A stretch of 64,000 bases of DNA. Origin: Candidatus Protistibacter heckmannii. Its GTDB lineage: Bacteria; Pseudomonadota; Gammaproteobacteria; Burkholderiales; Burkholderiaceae. Under the pieces are notes generated by a model. That model searched no databases, had not been told where the DNA came from, and was given only the letters and a program-made list of their open reading frames with translations. The translations under genes were made by a program, and so were the position numbers. The stretch is from NCBI GenBank assembly GCA_025050535.1, contig JALBVF010000003.1:276955-340954 (forward strand). The letters run 5' to 3'. Position 1 is the stretch's first letter; every line of letters starts with the position of its first letter. Below are positions 46,156 through 57,676 of the stretch, one piece after another.

Positions 46156-46184
46156 ATTATAACACACGTTTGCGCACTTAATAA
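46156..46184 (-). promoter_or_regulatory. promoter of rpsO-pnp
   Basis: On the minus strand a perfect -10 box TATAAT (46156-46161) lies about 80 bases before the rpsO ATG. Seventeen bases upstream only a weak -35 candidate (TTATTA) is seen. The upstream bases are AT-rich, which may help as an UP-like element. Confidence 0.5.
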
Positions 46185-46193
46185 TCTGATTTT

Positions 46194-46713
46194 ATGAGAC
46201 TTTTCACCCTTGCCGCCTTGCTCCTGGCGGCTCTAGCCCTGGTTCCATGGTGTTCCAACGTGATGCTGCCGGTGGCCGCACTGGCAGCAGATGCTCGGCG
46301 CCGGTCAGGACCTGGTCCGGGCGAACTATGGGCCGCCCTGGGAGACCTATCCCCTGCCCGGCGGCGGCGTGCGCTGGCTCTACCCCACAAAGCCGGCCGG
46401 CCAATTCACCTACGCGGCCAAATTCGACGCCGCCGGCAAGCTGACCTACCTTCCGGCAGGTGCTCGACACCCAGCTGTTCCAGCGCGCGGCCGAGGAGAA
46501 ATGGGCCCAGCAGCAGGTGCTGGAGCTGTTCGGCACGCCCCTGAAGAAGACGGAATTCCCGCGAAGGAATCCCTAGTCTGGACTTACCGCTTCCGCAACC
46601 AAGGCACCTGGAACACCCAGGCGCATCTGCATTTCGGCCCCGACGGGCACGTCAAGCGCCTGGAAATCCTCGCCGATCCGGCCTTCGAATTCCGCTTCTG
46701 GCGGATGCGCTAA
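46194..46713 (+). pseudogene. BamE/SmpA-like lipoprotein, broken by three frameshifts
   Basis: Three frames join into a small exported protein: MRLFTLAALLLAALALVPWCSN (signal with a Cys where a lipoprotein would be cut, although the lipobox VPWC is unusual), then QQMLGAGQDLVRANYGPPWE, QVLDTQLFQRAAEEKWAQQQ and LFGTPLKKTEF, then SLVWTYRFRNQGTWN and an end at TAA 46711-46713. Frame changes lie near 46282, 46455 and 46565. The SmpA/OmlA-type fold (beta repeats after a lipid anchor) is inferred from layout; it would help outer-membrane assembly. It is the only broken gene between 24869 and 53210. Confidence 0.72.
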
Positions 46714-46749
46714 TCAGACCAGGCGCGAGCCTCGCGGCCCGCCCGGGAA

Positions 46750-48291
46750 TCAGATCGCCTGTGGATTGAGCTTGAAGCTCTTGTCGTCGAGCTTGTTCAG
46801 CGCGGCCAGATAGGCCTTGGCCGAGGCGGCGACAATGTCCGGGTCGGTGCCCACACCGTTGACGATGCGCCCGGCCTTGGACAGGCGCACGGTCACCTCG
46901 CCCTGGGCCTGCGTACCGGTGGTGATGGCGTTGACCGAATACAGCAGTTGTTCGGCGCCGCTGACCACCTTGCTTTCGATGGCGTTGAGCGTGGCGTCGA
47001 CCGGGCCGTTTCCATCGGCCTCGCCGGTCACTTCCTTGCCTCCCATGCTGAAGACGACCCGCGCATGCGGGCGCTCGCCCGTAGCGGAGTTCTGCGCGAG
47101 CGAGACGAAGCGGAATTCCTCGGCGTCGTGCTCGGCCGGTTCGTTGCCGACGATGGCGATGATGTCCTCGTCGAAGATCTCGGCCTTCTGGTCGGCGAGT
47201 TCCTTGAAGCGCGAGAAGGCGGCGTTGATCTCGGCCTCCGACTCCAGCGTGATGCCCAGTTCCTGCAGGCGCTGCTTGAAGGCGTTGCGGCCCGAGAGCT
47301 TGCCCAGCACGATCTTGTTGTTGGCCCAGCCCACGTCTTCGGCGCGCATGATCTCGTAGGTATCGCGCGCCTTGAGCACGCCGTCCTGGTGGATGCCCGA
47401 GGCATGCGCGAAGGCGTTGGCGCCGACCACCGCCTTGTTGGGCTGCACGAGGAAGCCGGTGATCTGCGACACGAGGCGCGAGGACGGCACGATCTGCGCG
47501 GTGTCGATGCCGACTTCCAGGCCGAAATAATCCTTGCGGGTCTTCACCGCCATGACTATCTCTTCGAGCGAGGTGTTGCCGGCGCGCTCGCCCAGGCCGT
47601 TGATGGTGCATTCCACCTGGCGCGCGCCGCCGATCTTCACGCCGGCCAGCGAATTGGCCACGGCCATGCCGAGGTCGTTATGGCAGTGCACCGACCAGAT
47701 GGCCTTGTCGGAATTGGGGATGCGCTCGCGCAGGGTCTTGATGGCGTGGCCGTAGAGCTCGGGCACGCCACAGCCGACGGTGTCGGGGAAATTGATGGTG
47801 GTCGCGCCCTCAGCGATCACGGCTTCCAGCACCTTGCACAGGAAATCCATGTCGGAACGGTAGCCGTCCTCGGGGCTGAATTCGATGTTGTCGGTCAGGT
47901 TGCGTGCGAAGCGGATCGAGCGCCGAGCCTGTTCGTAGACTTCGTCGGGTGTCATGCGCAGCTTCTTCTCCATGTGGAGCGGGCTGGTCGCCAGGAAGAT
48001 ATGCAGGCGCGAGGACGCGGCCGGCTTGAGCGCCTCGGCGGCGCGGCTGATGTCGCGGTCGTTGGCGCGCGCCAGCGAGCAAACGGTGGCGTCCTTGATG
48101 ATGCCGGAGATCGCGTGGATGGTTTCGAAGTCGCCGTTGGAGCTCGAGGCGAAGCCGGCTTCGATGACGTCCACCTTCAGGCGCTCGAGCTGGCGGGCGA
48201 TGCGGATCTTCTCGTCCTTGGTCATCGAGGCGCCGGGCGATTGCTCGCCGTCGCGCAGCGTGGTGTCGAAAATAATCAGTTTGTCGGACAC
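46750..48291 (-). CDS. leuA: 2-isopropylmalate synthase
   Basis: A 513-residue cytoplasmic enzyme that starts leucine synthesis by condensing acetyl-CoA with 2-oxoisovalerate. The HMGL-like barrel (about 1-275) has [14 protein letters not shown] with the catalytic Arg, [10 protein letters not shown] and [16 protein letters not shown] with metal-binding His; the C-terminal regulatory LeuA-dimer domain (about 380-513) mediates feedback by leucine. It is 22 bases after pssA and belongs to the branched-chain amino acid set that starts at ilvI. Intact. Confidence 0.96.
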   Translation of the reverse strand: MSDKLIIFDTTLRDGEQSPGASMTKDEKIRIARQLERLKVDVIEAGFASSSNGDFETIHAISGIIKDATVCSLARANDRDISRAAEALKPAASSRLHIFLATSPLHMEKKLRMTPDEVYEQARRSIRFARNLTDNIEFSPEDGYRSDMDFLCKVLEAVIAEGATTINFPDTVGCGVPELYGHAIKTLRERIPNSDKAIWSVHCHNDLGMAVANSLAGVKIGGARQVECTINGLGERAGNTSLEEIVMAVKTRKDYFGLEVGIDTAQIVPSSRLVSQITGFLVQPNKAVVGANAFAHASGIHQDGVLKARDTYEIMRAEDVGWANNKIVLGKLSGRNAFKQRLQELGITLESEAEINAAFSRFKELADQKAEIFDEDIIAIVGNEPAEHDAEEFRFVSLAQNSATGERPHARVVFSMGGKEVTGEADGNGPVDATLNAIESKVVSGAEQLLYSVNAITTGTQAQGEVTVRLSKAGRIVNGVGTDPDIVAASAKAYLAALNKLDDKSFKLNPQAI

Positions 48292-48313
48292 GGCGGTCTC
48301 CTTGCTTGCTTAC

Positions 48314-49165
48314 TTATTCATTCGGGCTGGGCACGGCGCGGTCGCCGCGCCACCAGCGCCAGATCCAGAGCACATAGCCCGACACTGCATAGCAGACGAA
48401 CAGCCCGAACAGCGAGGCAGGCGGATCGCTGGAGATCAGCAGAAAGCCGAGCAGGAACAGCACCATGACGCCGAATGGCACGCGGTAACGCACGTCCAGC
48501 GCCTTGCCGCTGTAGAACGGCGCATTGGTCACCATGGAGATGCCCGCGTAAAGCGTCAGCGCGAACGCCGCCCAGGGTAGCGAGCCGGGGTCGAAGCGGT
48601 TGTCGATGGCGAGCCAGACGAAGCCGGCGATCAGCGCGGCGGCGGCCGGACTCGGCAGCCCCTGGAAGAAGCGCTTGTCGACCACGCCGGTGTTGATGTT
48701 GAAGCGCGCCAGGCGCAGCGCAGCGCCTGAGCAATAGGCGAAGGCCGCCACCCAGCCCCACTTGCCCAGGCCCTTGAGTGTCCATTCGTAAATCACCAGC
48801 GCGGGCGCCACGCCGAAGGACACCATGTCCGAGAGCGAATCGTACTGCTCGCCGAAGGAGGTCTGGGTGTTGGTCAGGCGCGCGATACGCCCGTCCACGC
48901 CGTCGAGCACCATCGCGCAGAAGATGGCGATGGCGGCGATCTCGAAGCGGCCGTTCATCGCCTGCACGATGGCGAAGAAGCCGCCGAAGAGCGCGGCAGT
49001 CGTGAAGGCGTTGGGCAGGAGATAGATGCCGCGCTTGCGCGGACGGACCGCTTCCTCGTCGGCATGGTCGAGCTGCGCGTTCTGCTTGTTGCGCAGCGGG
49101 CGCAGCCAGGCGACCTTGCCCTGGCGTTTGGGACGGCGTGTGAAAGGGGTCATGGCGATGCTCAT
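48314..49165 (-). CDS. pssA: CDP-diacylglycerol--serine O-phosphatidyltransferase
   Basis: A 283-residue inner-membrane enzyme that makes phosphatidylserine. The CDP-alcohol phosphatidyltransferase motif DGVDGRIARLTNTQTSFGEQYDSLSDMVSFG holds the aspartates. About eight hydrophobic stretches follow; the N-terminal 45 residues are hydrophilic. Start is uncertain: ATG 49165 (MSIAMTPFT) follows AAGGAAA very closely, and ATG 49153 is an alternative. It stands next to psd, so the pair makes phosphatidylethanolamine. Intact. Confidence 0.92.
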   Translation of the reverse strand: MSIAMTPFTRRPKRQGKVAWLRPLRNKQNAQLDHADEEAVRPRKRGIYLLPNAFTTAALFGGFFAIVQAMNGRFEIAAIAIFCAMVLDGVDGRIARLTNTQTSFGEQYDSLSDMVSFGVAPALVIYEWTLKGLGKWGWVAAFAYCSGAALRLARFNINTGVVDKRFFQGLPSPAAAALIAGFVWLAIDNRFDPGSLPWAAFALTLYAGISMVTNAPFYSGKALDVRYRVPFGVMVLFLLGFLLISSDPPASLFGLFVCYAVSGYVLWIWRWWRGDRAVPSPNE

Positions 49166-49235
49166 TTTCCTTGTGATGCGTTCGGGTCGGCGAAATGCTA
49201 TCCCCAAGCCATGAGGGGGGTCAACGTCCTGAACC

Positions 49236-49880
49236 TCAGCCCTTGGCGAACTCCGCGAGCAGCGTGGTGGTCGCGGAGACCTTGTCGCCGATGCTCACCA
49301 GCGGCTTGGCGTCGGTGGGCAGATAGACGTCCACGCGCGAGCCGAAGCGGATGAAGCCGTAGCGCTGGCCGCGCGTCAGCGTCTCGCCCGGCTTCACGTA
49401 GCACAGGATGCGGCGCGCGATGAGGCCCGCCACCTGCACCACGGTCACCGTGCCGCCGGCTGCTTCCATCACCATCGCGTTGCGCTCGTTCTGCAGCGAA
49501 GCCTTGTCCAGGTCCGCGTTGACGAAGCTGCCGGCGAAATACTCGATCTTGGCGATCCCGCCGTCCACCGGCGAACGGTTCGAATGCACGTTGCACACGT
49601 TCATGAACACGCTGATCTTCAAGGCCTGGCGCTGAGCATAGGGGTCCTCGCAGACCTCCACGGCGACGATGCGGCCGTCGGCCGGCGAAAGCACCGCCTT
49701 GGGCGCCGCGGGAATCGGCCGCGGTGGATCGCGAAAGAATTGCAGGACGAAGAGGGCCAGCAGCCAGAGCGGCGAGGCCCACCAGAAGCCCGCCACCGCA
49801 TTGACGACCAATGCGGTGGCGAACGCCACACCGATGTACGGCCAGCCCTCGCGGGCAATCATGGGATGGGGATAGGACAT
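49236..49880 (-). CDS. psd: phosphatidylserine decarboxylase (proenzyme)
   Basis: A 214-residue short-type phosphatidylserine decarboxylase that converts phosphatidylserine to phosphatidylethanolamine. The processing site is in [11 protein letters not shown], where the Ser becomes the pyruvoyl group; an N-terminal hydrophobic stretch (about 15-45) anchors it in the membrane. I start at ATG 49880 ([13 protein letters not shown]), the family's usual beginning. ilvC ends 15 bases upstream and pssA lies 70 bases downstream. Intact. Confidence 0.93.
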   Translation of the reverse strand: MSYPHPMIAREGWPYIGVAFATALVVNAVAGFWWASPLWLLALFVLQFFRDPPRPIPAAPKAVLSPADGRIVAVEVCEDPYAQRQALKISVFMNVCNVHSNRSPVDGGIAKIEYFAGSFVNADLDKASLQNERNAMVMEAAGGTVTVVQVAGLIARRILCYVKPGETLTRGQRYGFIRFGSRVDVYLPTDAKPLVSIGDKVSATTTLLAEFAKG

Positions 49881-49895
49881 CGGCGATGCGGGCAC

Positions 49896-51443
<1,548 letters not shown>

Positions 51444-51444
<1 letters not shown>

Positions 51445-53210
51445 TAAAGATCCTCCGAGCCCAACAGCATCTCGGAGATGCCCTTGCCGGCCTGCACCAT
51501 CGGCCAGACGTTTTCCATCGGGTCCGTCTGGAAGTCCATGAACACCGTGCGGTCCTTGAGACGGAAAGCCTCCTTGAGCGAGGGCTCCACATCCGACGTC
51601 TTCTCGATGCGCATGCCGACGTGGCCGTAGGCCTCGGCGAGTTTCACGAAATCGGGCAGCGCGTCCATGTAGGAGTGCGAATAGCGGTTGTCGTACTGCA
51701 GCTCCTGCCACTGGCGCACCATGCCCAGATAGCGGTTGTTCAGCGACATCACCTTGACCGGCGTGTTGTACTGCAGGCAGGTCGAAAGCTCCTGCAGGCA
51801 CATCTGGATCGAGCCCTCACCGGTGATGGTCACGACGTCCTTGTCCGGGAAGGCCTTCTTGATGCCCATCGCATACGGCAGGCCCACGCCCATCGTGCCC
51901 AGGCCGCCGGAGTTGATCCAGCGGCGCGGCTTGTCGAACTTGTAGAACTGCGCGGCCCACATCTGGTGCTGGCCCACGTCGGAGCAGACGAAGGCGTCGC
52001 CGCCGGTCAGCTCCCAGACCTTTTCCACCACGTACTGCGGCTTGATGATCTCGGACTTGCGGTCGTACTTCAGGCAGTCCTTGCCGCGCCATTCCTCGAT
52101 CTGCTTCCACCAGCCTGCCACGGCCTCCTGGTTGGTGCGGGCGCCGGCCTCGCGGACCTGCGCGGTCATCTCGCGCAGCACGTCGCGCACATGGCCGACG
52201 ATGGGCACGTCCGCGCGCACGCGCTTGGAGATCACCGAGGGATCGATGTCGATGTGGATGATCTTGCGTTCGTTTTGCGCGAAGTGCACCGGATTGCCGA
52301 TCACGCGGTCGTCAAAACGCGCGCCGATGGCGATCAGCACGTCGCAGTTCTGCATCGCGAGGTTGGCTTCGTAGGTGCCGTGCATGCCGAGCATGCCCAC
52401 GAACTGCGGGCTGGTGCCGGGGAAACCGCCCAGGCCCATCAGCGTGTTGGTCACCGGATAGCCCAGCAGCTCGGCGAATTCAAGCAGCTCGGCCGAAGCC
52501 TCGCCCAGGATCACGCCACCGCCGGTGTAGATATAGGGGCGCTTCGCGACCAGCAGCAGATTCACCGCCTTGCGGATCTGGCCCGAATGGCCCTTGCTCA
52601 CCGGCGCGTAGGAGCGCAGCTCCATCGCCTTTGGGTAGACGTAGCGGCACTTGGCGGCCGACACGTCCTTGGGAATGTCCACCACCACAGGACCGGGACG
52701 GCCGGTGCGGGCAATATAAAAAGCTTTCTTCAGCGTGGCCGACAGATCGCGCACATCCTTCACCAGGAAGTTGTGCTTGACGATAGGGCGGGTGATGCCG
52801 ACGGTGTCGCACTCCTGGAAGGCGTCTTCGCCGATCGCGTAAGTGGGCACGTTGCCGGTGATCACCACCATCGGAATCGAATCCATATAGGCGGTGGCGA
52901 TGCCAGTGACCGCATTGGTCACGCCAGGGCCCGAGGTCACCAAGGCCACGCCGACCTTGCCCGTGGCGCGCGCATAGCCGTCGGCCGCATGGACCGCGCC
53001 CTGCTCGTGGCGCACCAGGATGTGTTCGATGGCGGTTTGCTTGTACAGCTCGTCGCAGATATAGAGCACCGAGCCGCCGGGATAGTCCCAGAGGACGTCG
53101 ACCAGCTCTTCCTGCAAGGAACGGACGAGGATTTCGGCTCCGATCAGTTCGGGATCGTCGGGATTGGCATTGCTGGTTGCGGAGGAAAATTCCGCGCTTG
53201 GCGTATTCAT
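51444..53210 (-). CDS. ilvI: acetolactate synthase large (catalytic) subunit
   Basis: A 588-residue thiamine diphosphate enzyme that makes acetolactate or acetohydroxybutyrate. The three domains are intact: RHEQGAVHAADGYARATG with the catalytic Glu (pyrimidine domain), the FAD-binding middle, and GEGSIQMCLQELSTCLQYN with NNRYLGMV (thiamine diphosphate domain). I use ATG 53210 (MNTPSAEFSS), with GGAAAGG upstream; the frame is open 50 codons further but is leader sequence. It starts the ilv-leuA operon. Confidence 0.96.
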
Positions 53211-53492
53211 GATAGCCTTTCCAATTTTCGGCAAAAAATTGTTCTGGTGTCCTCCCCCGGGCTTGTGGCCAAGATTCGGACGGTTTGTGGCTGTGTATCC
53301 GGCGCCTGTTGGAGCTGGCTGACGATGTGCGAACCCGCCCCGCGACTGATTCCGCATCAATGAAAATATTGATGGGAAACGCGAATCCTACAGGAAAGAG
53401 TGTTTTTTTGCTAGCATTCGCACCTGTAAGCCGCCCAAATCCTCAACAACAAGCGGCCTGCCGCAGCCCCGGAATGGGCGCGCATACGCCGA
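53211..53492 (-). other. ilvI leader and divergent promoter region, no gene seen
   Basis: This 282-base stretch separates ilvI from the divergent sigma factor gene. On the minus strand it holds a perfect stem CATCAAT/ATTGATG (53357-53376) and complementary pairs TACAGG/CCTGTA and GCGAAT/ATTCGC near 53383-53434 that lie in an order giving a pseudoknot or mutually exclusive hairpins. I saw no leader peptide rich in Leu, Val or Ile. Promoter boxes were not clear enough to assign. Confidence 0.4.
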
Positions 53493-54074
53493 ATGGCTTC
53501 AGACCAAGAACTCTCGCACTTCCTCGCCGGCATCGAAAAACGCGCCGTCAAGCAGGCCGCCTATGCCGTCCGGGACGATCAGGCGGCGCTGGACATCGTG
53601 CAGGATGCGATGATCCTCCTGGCCGAGAAGTACGGCGGCCAGCCCGTCGAGAAGTTGGAGCCCCTATTCCAGCGCATCCTGCACAACCTGATCAACGACT
53701 GGTTCCGGCGCAGAAAAGTCCGCAACCACTTGGTCACCCTGTTCTCCAAAATCACCGGAAGCCGTCCGGACGGCGAGGAAGATATCACCGAAACCGATCT
53801 CACGAACTCTATTTCGACGAAGAAAGGAGAAATTAACGACAGAAGCGCAGAAAATGCACTTGGAAGAGCGCAGGTTCTGCAGGCAATCGAAGGAGGAATC
53901 GAAAAATTGCCGGCTCGTCAACGGGAAGCCTTCCTTTTGCGTTATTGGGAGGAATTCAATGTTGTCGAGACCGCATAAGTGATGGGTTGCTCGGAGGGAA
54001 ACGTGAAAATGCACTGCTCCCGAGCCGTCTCCGCACTCTCCAAGACCTTGCGCAACAAAGGAATCTCTCTATTA
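53493..54074 (+). pseudogene. ECF-type RNA polymerase sigma factor, nonsense mutation
   Basis: A sigma-70 family factor of about 190 residues: region 2 (DIVQDAMILLAEKYGG, HNLINDWFRRRKVRN) and region 4 (EKLPARQREAFLLRYWEEF) are clear. An in-frame TAA at 53976-53978 interrupts region 4 (NVVETA*VMGCSEGNVKMHCSRA), which should bind the -35 element, so the product would lack DNA recognition. Its ancestral stop near 54072 has also become a sense codon (see DUF3619). It diverges from ilvI and heads an operon with DUF3619, DUF3106 and an RDD gene. Confidence 0.88.
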
Positions 54075-54553
54075 ACACCACATTCAAGGACGACCTTGAC
54101 GAGCGCCGCACGGCGATGCGTATCCATCTGGCCCTGAACGAGGCCAGCGAGCAGCTTCCCTCCGGCATCGCGGACGCCCTGGCGGCCGGCCGGGCGAAGG
54201 CGCTCACCCGCAAGAAACCCGAGGCCGAACGCACCCTCGAGCCGGCGTTCGCCGGCTCGCCTGGCCTGTCCGCCGGCGGCGGCTCCTCTCCGGCCTCGGG
54301 CGACAAGGGTCTGGGCGACCTGATCTACCGCCTGATCGGCAAGCTCGGCCTGGTCGGCACCCTGGCCGCGCTGGCGCTGATCCTGGCCGTCATCGCCCAA
54401 TGGCAGCGCCAGACCCGCGTGGACGAACTCGCCGAACTCGACGCCAGCGTCCTGATCGACGAACTGCCCCCCGCCGCATACACCGACCACGGCTTCCAAG
54501 CCTTCCTGGCGTCCTGCCCCTCGGCCTCGGAATCGGCAGAATCCACCCAATGA
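54071..54553 (+). pseudogene. DUF3619 membrane protein, start codon lost
   Basis: The frame starts at ATT 54071 where ATG would be expected (then NTTFKDDLDERRTAMRI, the usual N-terminus of DUF3619). Its length is about 160 residues with one hydrophobic segment near residues 97-115 (VGTLAALALILAVIAQW). DUF3619 proteins occur next to this sigma factor in related genomes and may act as its partner; that is inference. The frame is otherwise open to 54553. Translation might begin weakly at ATT or from an upstream ATG at 53945 inside the sigma gene. Confidence 0.75.
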
Positions 54554-55192
54554 ACGCCGAAAGCGCCCCCTCCAAGGCTCTGGCGGCAAGCATTGCGCTC
54601 TGGGCTTTCCTGTCTGCTCCCGCCGCCCAGGCCGGTGCGCCCGCCACCGTTCCGGCCTGGAACGACCTGAGCGTGGATCAAAAGCAGATTCTCGCGCCGC
54701 TGCAGCCCACCTTGGACGGCATGACCGACATCGGCCGGCGCAAATGGGTGCAGATCGCCCAGCGCTACCCGAAGATGAAGCCCGAAGAGCAGAAAAAGCT
54801 CCAGGAGCGCATGGCCTCCTGGTCCAAGCTCCCTCCCGCGCAGCGCCAGCTCGCCAGGCAGAACTATCAGGCCAGCCGCAACCTCACGCCCGAAGCCCGC
54901 TCCCAGGCCTGGGAGCGTTACCAATCCCTGCCCGACGAACGCAAAAAGCAACTCGCCGAAGCCGACAAGGCGCGCAACAAGTCCACCCTCGTGACCGCGC
55001 CGCCCAACCGCGATCCGCAGGTCGCGCGCAACGCCGCCGAGATCGCCAAGCGCAAGCATCACAACGAGGCTGAAGCCAAGCGCCTCGCCCGCCACCAAGA
55101 CAGGCGCCCAGCCGGGCTCCCCTGCCGCCGTGGCCGCGCCTGGTGGCGCCATGCAAGTGGCCGCTCCCGCCGCTGCGTCGGCCCCGCAATGA
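54550..55192 (+). pseudogene. DUF3106 exported protein, frameshifted near its end
   Basis: ATG 54550 overlaps the previous stop (ATGA). A signal peptide (about 1-28, ending PAAQA) precedes a charged helical domain rich in Arg, Lys, Gln and Leu, with DLSVDQKQILAPLQPTLDGM and repeated WxxxxxRYxxMKPEEQ-like units, the DUF3106 pattern; it is probably periplasmic. After EAEAKRLAR an extra base near 55096 moves the frame; the proper tail (TKTGAQPGSPAAVAAPGG, stop TGA at 55190) is in another frame. In the shifted frame translation runs into the RDD gene. Confidence 0.85.
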
Positions 55193-55698
55193 ATCCCTTC
55201 GCCACCGAGGCCGCCTTCCCGCTCGCGCCGCTGAAACGGCGCTTGGCCTGCGCCGTCTACGAAATGCTGCTCCTGCTCGGCATGCTCGCTCTTGGCTTCC
55301 TGGTGCCGCATCTGGCGCTCGGCGTGGTCCTGCACTACACGGCGCCCGGCTGGTTTCTCAACCTGCATCTGCTCGCGGTGATCGGCGCCTATTTCGTCTG
55401 GTACTGGACCCACGGCGGCCAGACCCTGGCCATGCAGACCTGGAAAATCCGGCTCGTTCGCGTCGACGGCGGCCCCGTGCACGTGCCCGTTGCGCTGCTG
55501 CGCTATGGCTGCGCCTGTCTCTGGCTCGTGCCCGCCATACTGCTCGACGCGCTGATCAAACCCAGCGGCTCGCAGCATGTGGCGCTGTTCTTCTGCGTCG
55601 GCCTGTGCTTCGCGCCGCTCACCGCGCTCATCGATCCCGAGCGCCAATTCCTGCACGACCGCCTCTCCGGCACGCGTCTCACGCCCGGCGCCGCCTAG
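55189..55698 (+). CDS. RDD family membrane protein
   Basis: A 169-residue protein with three or four hydrophobic helices. The family's Arg-Asp-Asp region is represented by PLKRRLACAVYEMLLLLG near residue 10; the usual acidic pair is less obvious. QTLAMQTWKIRLVRVDGGP is typical of RDD proteins. ATG 55189 overlaps the stop that DUF3106 should use, so the two were coupled. Related RDD proteins may be ion antiporters or stress proteins. Intact, though the broken DUF3106 frame reads into it. Confidence 0.82.
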   Translation: MNPFATEAAFPLAPLKRRLACAVYEMLLLLGMLALGFLVPHLALGVVLHYTAPGWFLNLHLLAVIGAYFVWYWTHGGQTLAMQTWKIRLVRVDGGPVHVPVALLRYGCACLWLVPAILLDALIKPSGSQHVALFFCVGLCFAPLTALIDPERQFLHDRLSGTRLTPGAA

Positions 55699-55714
55699 TA
55701 AACGCGGCGCGTCA

Positions 55715-57516
55715 TCACGGCGCCGCGCACCGCGCCAGACCCCAGCCAACACGCAGACAGTTCACATCGAGGTCCCGCACATCCACAACCGAGGGCAGGC
55801 TGACCCAGTCCCCTTGCGCAAACACGATACGGATGCCGCCGTCCTCGGCGACCGCTAGCCGGCGCACCGCCTCCACCGAGTCCACGCCCAGATCCGCGTC
55901 GAGCAGCAGCATGTCCTCGCGCGGGTCGAAATCCTGGAAAGTCGCGCCGCCGTGCCCGCGGCCCACGATCAGTGCATCTCGGCCGCGCCCACCGCTGAAC
56001 ATGCCGTCGCCCGCGCCCAGGTCCGCCATATTGTCCTGGTCGTTGCCCACGACATAGTCCGCATGCCGGCCGCCGATCACGTGCTCGATCGCGAACTCCG
56101 GCCGCGGTCCAGGAAACGCCGGCAGCAGCAGGTTGTGCCGCGCGCAATGCAGCCGGCGCGGCGGGCGCGTCTGCCGTCGCGTTTCTGGCGCGGGCGTCGA
56201 TGCAGGCCAGCCGCCGGTCGTCGTAATGCACGCCGCCACCCAGCCGCAGATCCACCCAGGTCGGCTGCCGCGCATGCCGCAGATCCAGCACGTCCGTGCC
56301 GCCGCGGTCGTAGATCGTCGTCATCATGTGCCCCGCCGGACTCACGCGGATGCGCTCGCGCGGCACGGACATGCTTCCCGTCTCGCCGGCCTCCAGTTCG
56401 CCGTTGCGCCACAGCCGGTAGGTGGTGCCGCCCGGATGCAGCCCCAGACGGATCTCCCCACGCGCGGCCCACTCCGGGTCCACCGCGCGCGATCTCCTCC
56501 AGCGCCACGCCGTGCATCGACGACAGGCCCGCCACGCTCTGGTTCTGCCGCCACAGCGGCGTGCCGTCGTCCGCCGTGGTCAACATATACGACACGACGG
56601 TGTGCTCCTGGCTGTTCAGATGCGGCGGCGCATGCGCGTCGGCCGCCTGCATGAACGCCTCCCGGGCCATGTTCCCGGCGCGCCAGGACCGGGCCAGCGC
56701 GGCGATCCGTCCTGGTTTGCCGAACACCGTCACGCCGCGGATCATATCATGCGCGCCATTCCAGCGCCGAAGATGAAGTAGATAGATGTCCGCGCGCTCC
56801 CCCGCTGCCGCCCGCCTGAGCGAAAACGGCCCGAGCCGGTCCAGATATTCCATCGCAGACTCCGCCGTGCGCCGCATCGCTGGTGTGAAATATTTAGCCG
56901 ACTCCAGTGCCCGCTCATCGGACATCGGCGCGCAATGCGCGTCCGGCACGCCGAAGCGCAGCCTCTGCTCGGCCGAGGCGCAGATGCGCTCCGGCACCTT
57001 GAGCACGCACTTGATCTCCCGCAGGTAAAAGCTCCGGTCATCGGCAGGCAGCGTCGCCGGATCCGACACGATCTGATAACTCAGCGACGCAGAGCCCGGC
57101 CATGCCATCGGCGTCAGCTGCAGCTTGCTGAAGTCCATGCCGCTGTCGCTGATGTTCCTGCGGGCGTACACCTCCGCGAGCGCCTGCCCGATCTCGTCGT
57201 CGCTCTGGCCCGGCGCGGCGGTGGCGTTCTCCGCACTCGTTGGCGCCGCGCGCTGGGCTTGGCCGGCCAGCAGCCCCAGGGCCGCGCCGAACGCGAGCTC
57301 GCGCGCCGACGGCTGCAGCCGCAGTTCACGCGGATAGCGAGCCGCCGACGCCGCCCGTCCTGCCTAGCGGCAAGCCTGCGCCTGTTCACACAGCGCCCGG
57401 CCCTCCTGGCGCAAGGCCTCGAATGCGCGCTCACGGCGCCGCGCCAGATTCGCGGCGCGCGGCGTGCTGCCGGAGTTGATACCGCCGCCGGCTCCGCCGC
57501 TTGAGCCGCTCCACAT
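55715..57516 (-). pseudogene. serralysin-like metalloprotease, copy A (dead, active site deleted)
   Basis: Third and most decayed of three tandem paralogues. From ATG 57516 an in-frame TAG at 57364-57366 follows about 50 residues. The catalytic half then reads LSYQIVSDPATLPADDRSF, FTPAMRRTAESAMEYLDRLG and ERADIYLL, which resemble the M10 serralysin core. The zinc-binding segment present in the other copies is missing: EAFMQAADAHAPPHLNSQEH joins directly to TVVSY (about 56613-56649), a loss of some 50 codons. Frame changes lie near 56487 and 56160. The tail (VIGGRHADYVVGNDQDN, SGGRGRDALIVGRGHGG, FQDFDPREDMLLLD) is an RTX-like roll. No signal peptide. Confidence 0.8.
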
Positions 57517-57676
57517 TCCGCCGAGTCTCCTCGCCGTCTCCCTCTCGTGAAAAAAGAAGAGTGGCCCGTGCGCCGTCTTTGCTCCCGGGATTCACACCCG
57601 GAAAGCGCCCTCGGCCCCTCAGCGCCACAGCGCCCGGCAGGCAAGGTCACGGCACCCTGCGCCGGCGCATGCGCGC

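Noticed and set aside
51621..53363. 580-codon plus-strand frame opposite ilvI
   Set aside because: A high-GC antisense shadow; ilvI is intact with catalytic motifs.
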